A stretch of 64,000 bases of DNA from Rubrolithibacter danxiaensis (GTDB lineage: Bacteria; Bacteroidota; Bacteroidia; Sphingobacteriales; Sphingobacteriaceae), in contig NZ_JBKOPS010000011.1 in the NCBI RefSeq assembly GCF_047272945.1, positions 45,652 through 109,651 on the forward strand, read 5' to 3'. The notes below the pieces were generated by a model, which saw only the letters and a list, made by a program, of their open reading frames with translations, was not told the origin of the DNA and ran no database searches. The number at the start of each line of letters is the position of its first letter. Positions within the stretch are counted from its first letter, which is position 1. The position numbers and the translations under genes are program-made. Positions 35,501 to 44,500 of this stretch are shown here, in pieces.

Positions 35501-35935
35501 TTATTGAATTTTAAGATACATGTCTTTATGTGGGCCAATTCCCGGCACCTCGTACTGGTTTGAAATAAACTGAAACCCCAGCTGCTGGTAAAAGTTAAAA
35601 GCTACCTTTCGTGCACTGCACCAAAGGTAATTAACTTTCTGTCCTTTTAAATACTCAATTGCAAAATTGAGTACTTTGTTTCCAAATCCCATTCCGCGAT
35701 ACCCATCAACCGTTGCCATGCCACGCAAACGAAATCCTTTACCTTCAAAATCACTCAAAGAACGGGAATGAAAGGTCGCTATACATACCAGCTTATCCTC
35801 TGTAAAATATCCTAAATGAAATGTCCCTTCCAGATCATCCCCATCAAAATGACATTCTTCGGCGGATAACCTTCCCTCTCGTAATACTTCACTTCTAATC
35901 GATAATGTTTGCCCCGTTGTTATAAATTGAATCAT
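35501..35935 (-). CDS. GNAT family N-acetyltransferase
   Basis: A 144-residue acetyltransferase with the acetyl-CoA binding motif region LRGMATVDGYRGMGFGNKVLNFAIEYL (the R-G-M-G-F-G motif A) and a C-terminal FYQQLGFQFISNQYEVPGIGPHKDMYL. The substrate cannot be told from the sequence. It lies between gapA and pgk with 6- and 14-base gaps, so it is surely co-transcribed; whether it modifies a glycolytic enzyme is speculation. Confidence 0.86.
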   Translation of the reverse strand: MIQFITTGQTLSIRSEVLREGRLSAEECHFDGDDLEGTFHLGYFTEDKLVCIATFHSRSLSDFEGKGFRLRGMATVDGYRGMGFGNKVLNFAIEYLKGQKVNYLWCSARKVAFNFYQQLGFQFISNQYEVPGIGPHKDMYLKIQ

Positions 35936-35941
35936 CTACAC

Positions 35942-36940
35942 TTAACTTTTTCTCTTTGCAATTATTTCAACTAAATCTGTCAAGCGGCTGGAATATCCGT
36001 ACTCGTTGTCATACCATCCCACTACTTTAACCAGGCCTCCTACAACCGAGGTTAAAAGGGCATCAAAAATACAGGAATGAGAATTGTCCAAAATATCCAC
36101 CGAAACAATAGGATCTTCTGTGTACTGAAGAATTTCTTTTAAAAAGGATTGTGAAGCTTGTTTAAATGCCTCGTTAATATCTTCAACCGAGGGCTGTTGC
36201 CTTAGGATACAGGTAAAATCAGTTAAAGAGCCATTAAGCACCGGGACACGGATTCCTGCACCGCCCAGTTTACCTTCCAAATGCGGAAAAATGCTGGTAA
36301 TGGCTTTCGCCGCACCCGTTGTTGTAGGAATAATAGAAGAGGAAGCAGCCCTGGCCCGGCGCAGATCTTTATGGGGAGCATCGTGCAGGCTTTGATCCCC
36401 TGTCATGGAGTGAACGGTTGTAATATACCCGTCAATAATTCCCCAGTTATCGTCAAGCACTTTTACCAGAGGCGCCACATTATTAGTGGTACAGGAAGCA
36501 TTGGACAGAATAGCAGAGGAAAAGTCAATATCCTTATCGTTTACTCCTAACACTACAGTGGGAATATCCTTGTCTGAAGATGGCGCTGATACAATAACCT
36601 GCCGTGCTCCTGCCTGTAAATGCATCAGAGCTCCAGCCTTTGAAGTAAACTTACCCGTAGATTCTATTACCAGATCTATACCTAATTCTTTCCAGGGAAG
36701 TTTAGAAGGATCTTTTTCAGAAAAAACCGAAATATTTTTTCCGTTTATATTCAGATCATCTCCTTTAACATATACATCTCCTTTAAATCCCCGGTGTACA
36801 GAATCGTACTTTACAAGATGTGCAAGCGTGGTTGCATCTGTAAGATCATTTATTGCCACTATTTCAATTCCTGTTTTTTGAAGTAGTGTACGAAGCACAA
36901 TTCTGCCTATCCGGCCGAATCCATTAATTGCTATTCTCAT
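35942..36940 (-). CDS. gapA: Glyceraldehyde-3-phosphate dehydrogenase, type I
   Basis: The 332-residue protein has the Rossmann start MRIAINGFGRIGRIVLR, Asp32 in AINDLTD (NAD preference), the catalytic cysteine in SNASCTTNNVAPL (Cys150), HSMTGDQSLHD and the C-terminal WYDNEYGYSSRL. It catalyses the step before Pgk and heads the gapA-GNAT-pgk operon. The gap to the divergent small-protein gene is 104 bases and should hold both promoters. Confidence 0.97.
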   Translation of the reverse strand: MRIAINGFGRIGRIVLRTLLQKTGIEIVAINDLTDATTLAHLVKYDSVHRGFKGDVYVKGDDLNINGKNISVFSEKDPSKLPWKELGIDLVIESTGKFTSKAGALMHLQAGARQVIVSAPSSDKDIPTVVLGVNDKDIDFSSAILSNASCTTNNVAPLVKVLDDNWGIIDGYITTVHSMTGDQSLHDAPHKDLRRARAASSSIIPTTTGAAKAITSIFPHLEGKLGGAGIRVPVLNGSLTDFTCILRQQPSVEDINEAFKQASQSFLKEILQYTEDPIVSVDILDNSHSCIFDALLTSVVGGLVKVVGWYDNEYGYSSRLTDLVEIIAKRKS

Positions 36941-37044
36941 GAGGCTAAAGTTAGAAGTTCAAAAGTGTAAAGTCAAAGGAAAACGGACAGCTTCGGGAAT
37001 GAGATGGTTTAAAACAAAACTTTTGGACTTATCGTTGTTGTTGT

Positions 37045-37278
37045 ATGACAAATGACGACAAAGACATAAACAATCAAAGTGATAAACCGGAAAAGTTCGA
37101 GCCTAAAGATTCGGAGAGGAAAGAAATTAAACACCATCAGGATGACGAAGAGACGGTTTTGAAAGACAAAGACAAGGATTATCAGAAAGAAAATCCGGAG
37201 TTTTATGATCCGCAAAAAAGAAAAGTTGAACGAGAGCAACCCATCACGCCGATAGATGAAAAGCCTGGTAATACTTAA
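37045..37278 (+). CDS. Small highly charged hypothetical protein
   Basis: A 77-residue reading frame made mostly of Asp, Glu, Lys, Asn and Pro (DDKDINNQSDKPEKFEPKDSERKE at the start). It has no hydrophobic core and is probably disordered. I do not recognise a family. Reasons to accept it: an ATG start in a gap with no other gene, divergence from gapA, and a strongly biased yet stop-free composition. The minus-strand frame over the same bases (37009-37239) looks like its shadow. Confidence 0.55.
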   Translation: MTNDDKDINNQSDKPEKFEPKDSERKEIKHHQDDEETVLKDKDKDYQKENPEFYDPQKRKVEREQPITPIDEKPGNT

Positions 37279-37296
37279 AACATAAGTCTCAAATCT

Positions 37297-38361
37297 TTAA
37301 GCTGCTTTATTTTCACCCGCTTTCTTCCGCTCGTTCTTTAAAAAACTTAAAAGAACCTTTTCATCAGTACTTAATTTTTCATCTTCTGCTGAAACTGAAT
37401 CTTTTTTTATCTTTTTCAGATAGGGCAAGAGCTCTCCTGTCTCGTATGCTTCGATAAGCGGAGGAAAAACATAGGACTTTTTACATACAGCACGGGTATT
37501 TCCAAGCTTGGAAGCTACCGTATCAAGCATTGCTACTGTTACTTTCTTCCGTTTGTTTACAGACTCGTGATATTCATATTCTGCATAAGTTCGTAATGCC
37601 TCTAAAGTACCAGACCAAGTTCGAAAATCTTTAGCAGTAAAATCGCAGGAGGTTATATCTTTAATGTAACTGTTTATCATACCCGAATCAATAGACCGAC
37701 GATCTCCGGAACTGGTATAATACTGGAACAATTCCTGCCCGGGAATATCCCTGCATTTTTTTACAAGCCTGGCCAGGCTTCTGTCTGTCAAACTAATTTC
37801 ATGCTGTACTCCTTTTTTCCCTTTAAAAGCGAGTTTTACTTCTGCTCCTTCTATTTTTACATGGCGATCTCTTAGCGTACTCAAGCCATAAGAGCCATAA
37901 AGCTGTTTATATGATTCATTGCCAACACGTATCAGGGTTTTCTGCATCAGGCTTACAGAAATCGCTAATACTTTCCTGTCGTCATATTCTCTTCGCTGCA
38001 GATCTTTTTTCAGGTTTTTTCGAAATTCGGGCAACTTTTTACCAAATTCAAGCAATCGGTAATACTTATTCTGATTTCTGTACTTACTCCATTCGTTATG
38101 GTAACGGTACTGCTTTCTGCCGGCCTGGTCAATTCCGGTTGCTTGTAAATGTGCGTTTGCTTTCGGAGCGATCCATACATTTTCCCATGCCGGTGGTAAA
38201 ATAAGCTTTTTTATTCTATACAGTAATTTCTGATCCGTTATTTCCTGTCCTTTTGAATTGATATAAACAAACCCATCTTTCACCCGCTTACGACTAATCC
38301 CGGGATTGGAATCTGTCATATAAACAAGTCCCGTTTCTTCCAAAAGCTCTTCAATTTCCAT
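37297..38361 (-). CDS. DNA topoisomerase IB (poxvirus/bacterial type)
   Basis: Type IB topoisomerase that relaxes supercoils by a 3'-phosphotyrosyl intermediate. The protein of 354 residues has an N-terminal domain (GFVYINSKGQEITD, LILPPAWENVWIAPKANAHLQATGID, AGRKQYRYH), the catalytic-core stretches RVGNESYKQLYGSYGLSTLRDRHV and SCDFTAKDFRTWSGT, and the active-site tyrosine in LGNTRAVCKKSYVFP. The frame opens at TTG 38376, but the ATG at 38361 gives a better N-terminus. Such enzymes are scattered among bacteria and common in Bacteroidota. Confidence 0.93.
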   Translation of the reverse strand: MEIEELLEETGLVYMTDSNPGISRKRVKDGFVYINSKGQEITDQKLLYRIKKLILPPAWENVWIAPKANAHLQATGIDQAGRKQYRYHNEWSKYRNQNKYYRLLEFGKKLPEFRKNLKKDLQRREYDDRKVLAISVSLMQKTLIRVGNESYKQLYGSYGLSTLRDRHVKIEGAEVKLAFKGKKGVQHEISLTDRSLARLVKKCRDIPGQELFQYYTSSGDRRSIDSGMINSYIKDITSCDFTAKDFRTWSGTLEALRTYAEYEYHESVNKRKKVTVAMLDTVASKLGNTRAVCKKSYVFPPLIEAYETGELLPYLKKIKKDSVSAEDEKLSTDEKVLLSFLKNERKKAGENKAA

Positions 38362-38428
38362 TGAAATAAAAAGCAACAGAAATGAGGAAATGTTTGCGAT
38401 GCAAGAAGCTACAACTCAGAAATTTTAT

Positions 38429-39244
38429 TTAAATAGTTAAACAAAATTCAGTGACAGCAGCATTAAATGCATCGGGATTTTCAAGATTTGGAAGATGAGC
38501 ACTTTGAGGAATTTCAACAAGGCGGGAATTCAAAATTTGAGAGTGAAGAAATTTAGCTTGTTCAACAGGCATTAAGCGGTCTTCTTCTCCTCTTATAATA
38601 AGTACAGGGATTTTAATATTTTTTAATATGGCAGTTGTATCTGTCCGTGATGCAAGGGCGAGTTGTGCAGCGCAGATTGTAGAATCTGAGACAGAAAGAA
38701 TCATTTCGCGAACTGTATTCACTAAATCCGGTTTGGTTGATAGTGTTTGATCTGAAAGTACACGTTTAAAAAAATCCTCGGCAAAATCTTTTTTCTCTCC
38801 TTTCTGAATCTTCTCTATGCTTAGAAACCGATTCAGTTTTGATCCATCCGGATCTGATCCTGAATTTGTATCTGAAAGAATAAGTCCGGCAAACAAGTCG
38901 GTTTTTTTCTCAAACGTCCGCAAAACAATATAACCACCCATAGAAAGCCCGCAAAGAATAATTTTTTCCAGTTTTAATGAAGTTATAAATTCAATCAGGT
39001 CTTCGGCAAACAGATCAATACTAAAAAATCCATGGCCGGCTGAAGAATTGCCAAAGCCACGAATATCATAAGTTATAACCCGAATATCTTTCTGTGTTAA
39101 TGAGGCTAACTGGGGTTTCCACATAGCCCTCGTAAAGGGAAAGCCATGAACCAAAATAACGGTCTGCGAAGGATCGGAAACAGAGGTTGCTGTATAAGAT
39201 AAGGTTATATCGCCTATTTTCAGTTTACCGGAAGTTTCGTTCAT
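38429..39244 (-). CDS. Alpha/beta-hydrolase
   Basis: A 271-residue hydrolase with the oxyanion-type motif VHGFPFTRAMW, nucleophile elbow LCGLSMGGYI (Ser in G-L-S-M-G), a cap domain (about residues 125-190), the acidic residue in IRGEEDRLMP and the terminal histidine in QSAHLPNLENP. The complete triad suggests an active esterase, lactonase or related enzyme; the substrate is unknown. It follows the WecA-like gene by 30 bases containing a perfect hairpin. Confidence 0.88.
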   Translation of the reverse strand: MNETSGKLKIGDITLSYTATSVSDPSQTVILVHGFPFTRAMWKPQLASLTQKDIRVITYDIRGFGNSSAGHGFFSIDLFAEDLIEFITSLKLEKIILCGLSMGGYIVLRTFEKKTDLFAGLILSDTNSGSDPDGSKLNRFLSIEKIQKGEKKDFAEDFFKRVLSDQTLSTKPDLVNTVREMILSVSDSTICAAQLALASRTDTTAILKNIKIPVLIIRGEEDRLMPVEQAKFLHSQILNSRLVEIPQSAHLPNLENPDAFNAAVTEFCLTI

Positions 39245-39245
39245 A

Positions 39246-39267
39246 CCTCTTAAACCTGAATAAGAGG
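39246..39267. other. Hairpin just upstream of the alpha/beta-hydrolase start
   Basis: A 7-base perfect inverted repeat (CCTCTTA at 39246-39252, TAAGAGG at 39261-39267) fills the 30-base gap between the WecA-like gene and the hydrolase and ends one base before its ATG. There is no U tract, so it may affect translation or RNA processing more than termination. Confidence 0.4.
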
Positions 39268-39274
39268 AAAAGGT

Positions 39275-40378
39275 TTACCAGAGAAAATTTACCAGGCGGT
39301 AACTTTTGCGCTCTTTTGAACGAACAAAAAAGGAAAGAAACGAATTAAAGAGGATACATACAAAGAATAGAATCCCCATCAGGAGTAAGTTTCCGATGTC
39401 TCGTAAAAACAAGGCGAGCACAATCATGGAAACATTAAAAAGCATTAAAATAAAGGTTGCCTGTAAATGAGTTAAACCGATATACAGCATCCGGTGATGT
39501 ACATGATTTCGGTCTCCTTTAAAAGGCGAAGTACGATTGAACACCCGCAAGGTAAATACCCGCATCGCATCAAACACCGGGCCTATCAGTATGGCTACAG
39601 CAATTGAAGGTGCAGAACTATAAAATAACCGGTTAACAGCTCCAACTTTATTTAATTCTATAAAGCGGATGCACAGAATTACCGATATAAATCCTAATAA
39701 TAACGAGCCGGTATCACCCATGAAGATTTTTGCAGGAGTAAGATTATAACGTAGAAATCCGACGCATGCTCCTGCCAATGCAAATGCAATTATTGCTAAT
39801 CTGGTTTGGCCCATCTCTATAAAAATGATACCCAGGCTTATATTTACCACCAATCCGGTTATCCCTGCCAATCCGTCTATCCCGTCAATCAGATTAAACG
39901 CATTCATCACAAACATTATAATCAGGGCAGAAAGAGGAATACCTATAACGTACGGAATATCGTGAATACCCAAAATACCATAAAGGCTCGTAAGGCGGGC
40001 ATTGCCAAGAACAACCATAATAAGCGCCACAATTAACTGCATTCCAAACTTCGTGCTCGGGTTTACTCCCCACAAATCATCTTTCAGTCCAACAGCAAAC
40101 AATATCATACTGCAGGCCAGAATGAGGCTTCCTCCCTCAACGCTTGTTACCTGCGGAAATATCAGGCAGGTAATCATAAAGCTGCAGAATATGGCTACGC
40201 CGCCGAGACGGGCTATACCATATTGATGCTCCTTCCGCTCTACATCAATATCATCAAACAGGTTCCTGTTATTGGCAACATAAATAATAGATGGAATTGC
40301 GATCAGAACAAGAACAAGAGCAATAGCTATTATAAAAAAGTAAGAAAGGGGATTCGAGAAATTGAGTAACTGAAGCAT
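39275..40378 (-). CDS. WecA/MraY-family undecaprenyl-phosphate sugar-1-phosphate transferase
   Basis: A polytopic membrane protein of 367 residues in the polyprenol-phosphate HexNAc-1-P transferase family. It has YGIARLGGVAIFCSF near the N-terminus, the catalytic-site NAFNLIDGIDGLAGITG (about residues 158-174), MGDTGSLLLG, and the WecA-type cytoplasmic motif GDRNHVHHRML. It likely starts surface-glycan assembly by loading a sugar phosphate on the lipid carrier. It lies 10 kb from the glycan cluster at 50-64 kb, for which it may act; this is inference. Confidence 0.9.
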   Translation of the reverse strand: MLQLLNFSNPLSYFFIIAIALVLVLIAIPSIIYVANNRNLFDDIDVERKEHQYGIARLGGVAIFCSFMITCLIFPQVTSVEGGSLILACSMILFAVGLKDDLWGVNPSTKFGMQLIVALIMVVLGNARLTSLYGILGIHDIPYVIGIPLSALIIMFVMNAFNLIDGIDGLAGITGLVVNISLGIIFIEMGQTRLAIIAFALAGACVGFLRYNLTPAKIFMGDTGSLLLGFISVILCIRFIELNKVGAVNRLFYSSAPSIAVAILIGPVFDAMRVFTLRVFNRTSPFKGDRNHVHHRMLYIGLTHLQATFILMLFNVSMIVLALFLRDIGNLLLMGILFFVCILFNSFLSFFVRSKERKSYRLVNFLW

Positions 40379-40546
40379 CGTAAGATTACAATAATCTAAA
40401 AAAACAATTAAGAATGCAATACATTTTCAAAAAACCTGAAATATATTTTCAACCCATGAAATACTTATACGACACTGGAAAATAAAAAGTTACTTTACGC
40501 TAATCAAAGAACAGAATTTCACACCAAAGAAAAATGTGAGCTATAC

Positions 40547-41464
40547 TCAGTAAGTTTTCAACTTATACGAAAAGGCAATTTCATGAGTATCATTACCAAA
40601 GCTTCCTATTCTTGCCGAGCTCAAGACCATTTGGTAGCTGTAGCCAAAATGCAGCCTTTCTCCAACATTTACAGAAAAAATTCCTCCAAGTTCGTTGTTG
40701 GAGCGGTAGTTGAGGCCTACACCGAATTTATTTTGCAGGTAAAAAGTACCTGATATATCTGCCTGGAGTGGAACGTTAGGTGCATGAGAAACAAGAACAG
40801 CCGGTTTAAAGCGGATTCCGTCGGTAATATTCTTGAAAAATCCGGCGGTAATGTAAAACTGATCCTTAAGATTTTGTTTTTCCGCAGAGCCCCCTAAACC
40901 TAATGTACGGATGCTCAGACGCGGAGCAGACAAGCCGGCAAAATATTTCGTTTCCCCATTATCATCTTTACCAAAAGCCATAATTCCAAAACCCAGATTT
41001 GCAGCAATCTCTCTGATATCTCCTTTCAAAGCCGAATCGTCAGCATCGAGGCTCGAAAAATCAGAAACATATCTTCTTGCCCCGAAATTTAATGATAGCG
41101 CCAGGAAATCTGTTGCAGAAATTTGTACCGACCTTGCTATAAAAGCATTAAATTCAGATTGGGTTTCAACTGCCAGATTATCCTGCAAAATTATTGCCCC
41201 AATCATTGTTTTTTCATCAGTACCCACCGGCATATACGCATCCAGGAGAAGTGTTGAAGGTGATCCCTTTATCCCAACCCACTGCTTTCTGGCAATCAGA
41301 TCGAGAGAACCCAAGGGATTGAGAAGCGAAAAAGCCGGATTAACAGGAGTAAGATTATCCATGTACTGAGTATACGTAAAAGATTGCTGGGCTTTCAAAC
41401 CTACCGAGGTTAAAAGCAGCAAAATCAATACGAATCCTGTTTTTTTCAACTCTACAATTTTCAA
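40547..41464 (-). CDS. PorP/SprF family type IX secretion system membrane protein
   Basis: A 305-residue outer-membrane beta-barrel-like protein with a signal peptide (VLILLLLTSVGLKAQ) and the family opening QQSFTYTQYMDNLTPVNPAFS. The C-terminal HFGYSYQMVLSSARIGSFGNDTHEIAFSYKL is also typical. PorP/SprF proteins are needed for export or attachment of T9SS type B cargo, and paralogues sit next to their cargo genes, as here: the giant type B protein is immediately upstream (84-base gap). The frame starts at TTG (41464); no in-frame ATG precedes the signal peptide. Confidence 0.92.
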   Translation of the reverse strand: MKIVELKKTGFVLILLLLTSVGLKAQQSFTYTQYMDNLTPVNPAFSLLNPLGSLDLIARKQWVGIKGSPSTLLLDAYMPVGTDEKTMIGAIILQDNLAVETQSEFNAFIARSVQISATDFLALSLNFGARRYVSDFSSLDADDSALKGDIREIAANLGFGIMAFGKDDNGETKYFAGLSAPRLSIRTLGLGGSAEKQNLKDQFYITAGFFKNITDGIRFKPAVLVSHAPNVPLQADISGTFYLQNKFGVGLNYRSNNELGGIFSVNVGERLHFGYSYQMVLSSARIGSFGNDTHEIAFSYKLKTY

Positions 41465-41548
41465 TTTCTTTATTTTATATTATAAATCCAAGCATATTCT
41501 ATTCTTCTTCCTGATCCCTCTCTTGTATTCTTACCTCATTTCTTCTTA

Positions 41549-44500
41549 TTAGTAACGTAATACCAGGTAACCGTTCTTACGGATCATTTCATCCCCGCTT
41601 TTATATTCGAGAAGATAGAAATAAGTACCTGCAGGCAAATTATCTACTCCAAACGTTGTTCTTCCAGAAAATACTTTCTGCTGATTATCGTATTTACGGA
41701 CATCAAAAACCGGAGTACCGTTTCGGTTCACTATGAGCAGGTGATTTTCGGGGAAAGCTTCTATGCCAAAGATCTCGAGAAAATCATTTTTACTATCGCC
41801 ATTCGGTGTTACTACCGGATGAACTTCCACCATATCTGCCGTAATCGGATTAACTACGAGGTTAAAGCTGGCTGTACTTTCATTGTGGCAAATACTATTT
41901 TCCTGAAGCTTCACAGAAAAAGAAAAACTACCTGAGCTTCCCCGTACCGGAGTTCCGGAAATTTTACCGTCAGAACTTAGTATAAGGCCTGGAGGTAAAG
42001 AACCGGAAGCAATACTGAACTTATAAGGACCTTCTCCGCCTTTACCTTCAATACTTTGCTCAAATCGCCTGCTTTCGGTTGCTGTTAAAGGAAGCATTTG
42101 AGGCAACAGGCTCGCATTAAAATCATTAAAGTTTAATGCAGCTTCATTTGACATAACAACACAGGAGCCTATAATAAGACAACGGTATTTATATCCCTTG
42201 AAAGTTATGGGCGCTGATGTAATTTTAAGAACATTGGTATTTACGCCTGAAAATGTTTCACTCTCCGTAATATCTTTAAATCCCGAACCGTCATTTACCT
42301 GCCATTGGTACGAATTATTAGCGCCCGTTAAACTTACTGAAAAAACAGCATCTGTATTAACACATACAGTAAGATCTTCAGGTTGGCTCTCTATTGCAGG
42401 AACGCAGTCATAAGCCTGCGCAAAAGCCTGGCTGCTTGAGTAGGCTATATAAGGCAGGCTGTTTCCTGCAATTGCAATGGCAGGATAGGTAACTGCACCT
42501 TCAGAAAGCCCCGGTTGAGTAACTACTTCCCATATTTTTTTTATCCTGTTAAAACGGCTGACTGTTACTTTTCCTCCCTGGCTGCCGTCGCGGTAAACAA
42601 CATACGGGATATTGTATTCGTCCAGTTGAATAGCTGTAAAAGAAGCCTCCCCTGCTGAAAAACCCTCCATACCTACTGTTTCCCATTTCGAGCTTAACGT
42701 ATTATATCGTTTTACGGTAGCCTTTCCGCCTTTACTAAAATCCTGATAAGCTATATACACCTGATTGTTGCTGTCAATTGCTAAAGAAGTATAAGCTGCT
42801 TCACCCGCCGAGATACCTTCTTTTTCCAGGGCTTCCCATATCTTTTTCTTTGCATTATACGCCTTAACTGTAGCTTTATTTTGATTAGCACCATCCTGGT
42901 ATAAAATGTATGGAATATTATTGCGGCCCACAGCAATAGCAGTATAAGTTGCAGTACCTGAAGAAACTCCTTCCGGATCAAGTGTCGTCCATGCACCGGT
43001 TTGTGGATTATATTTTTTTACTGCTGCCTTATCAGAATTACCTTTATCCTGATATGCAATGTAAAGCGTATCATTTACAGAAACCATACTTACAAAAGCG
43101 GCTGCTCTTGGAGATATTCCTTCCGTACCTACAGTTTCCCATGACAAAGCATCTGCATTGTACTGCTTAACAATAACCTTGTTTCCAATCGCAACATCGC
43201 TGTAAACAGAATAAAGTGTATTATTTTCTGATATAGCTATATCAGTGTATGAGGCGCCTCCTGCAGAAAAACCTGCCGAACCTACAGCTTCCCATAAACC
43301 TGCTTCAGAATTGTATTTTTTAACGGTTGCAGTATTTTCTCTTCCCGCATCTTGGTAAATTACATAAGGCACGCCTTTTTTATCCAGACGAAGTGAAAGG
43401 AACGCTGTTCCGGCCCCTTCTGATAAACCCGCCATTCCTGTTGTTTCCATAGAAAAGGCTTTATTATTCAACAGCTTGACAGAAGCCGCATTGCTGCTTC
43501 CTGCATCTTTAAAACCGGCATAGACTTTATTACCCGCACCAATGACCAGATTGGTAAAAGCTGCAACCCCTTTAGAAAATCCTGCTTCACCTGAAATCTC
43601 CCATATATTTTTATCGGCATTGTAACGGCGCACTACAGCTCTTGAAGATTTGCTTTGATTTGGATATAGTACATAGGGAACATTATTTGAATCAACAGCA
43701 ATGGATGTATAAGAGACTGCTCCTGAAGAGAATCCTTCGGGACCTAACGTCTTCCAGCTTTTATCTGCACTGTTAAAACGTTTTACCGTTATCTTATTTG
43801 ACTGTGTACTATCCTGATAAGCGATATAAGGTAAATTATCTTTATCTAATGCAATAGAAATAAAGTTTGCACGAGCGGCTGAAATTCCGCCGGATCCTAC
43901 GTTTTCCCACTTTCCTGATACATATCGTTTTACATTTACTCTGGCCTTATCTCCCAAATCCTGATAAGCAATGTAAGGAATATCATTATGATCAATGGCT
44001 ATGCTGGTATAAGCCGCCCTTCCTTCTGAAATACCTGCTGCTCCCAGTAGCTTCCAGCCTGAATTATAGTATTGCACACTTGCTTTTCCATCCTTACTGG
44101 CATCCTGATAAACTACATAGGGCACACTGCTTTTATTAGTAGCTATTGAAATATAAGCGGCTATTCCTTCAGAAAACCCTTCACTGCCCAAGCTTTCCCA
44201 GTTACCTGTTTTTGCGTTATAATGTTTAACACTAGCCTTATTATAGTTTGCACCATCCTGATAGGCTACAAAAGGAACTTTATTGCTGCATATAGCAAGA
44301 GATATATAATTGGCAGCACCATTGGTAATACCTACCCTCCCTACTGTTTCCCAGGCACGGTTGACACCGTTATACTTTTTCACTGTCAGCTTATTCCCAT
44401 TATTCCCTTCAGAGAAAGCGATATATGGGGTCGAATCCGAATTTACAGCGAGCGCAACATTGTTAGCCGAAGTTCCTGATGAAATACCACTGGAGCCTAA

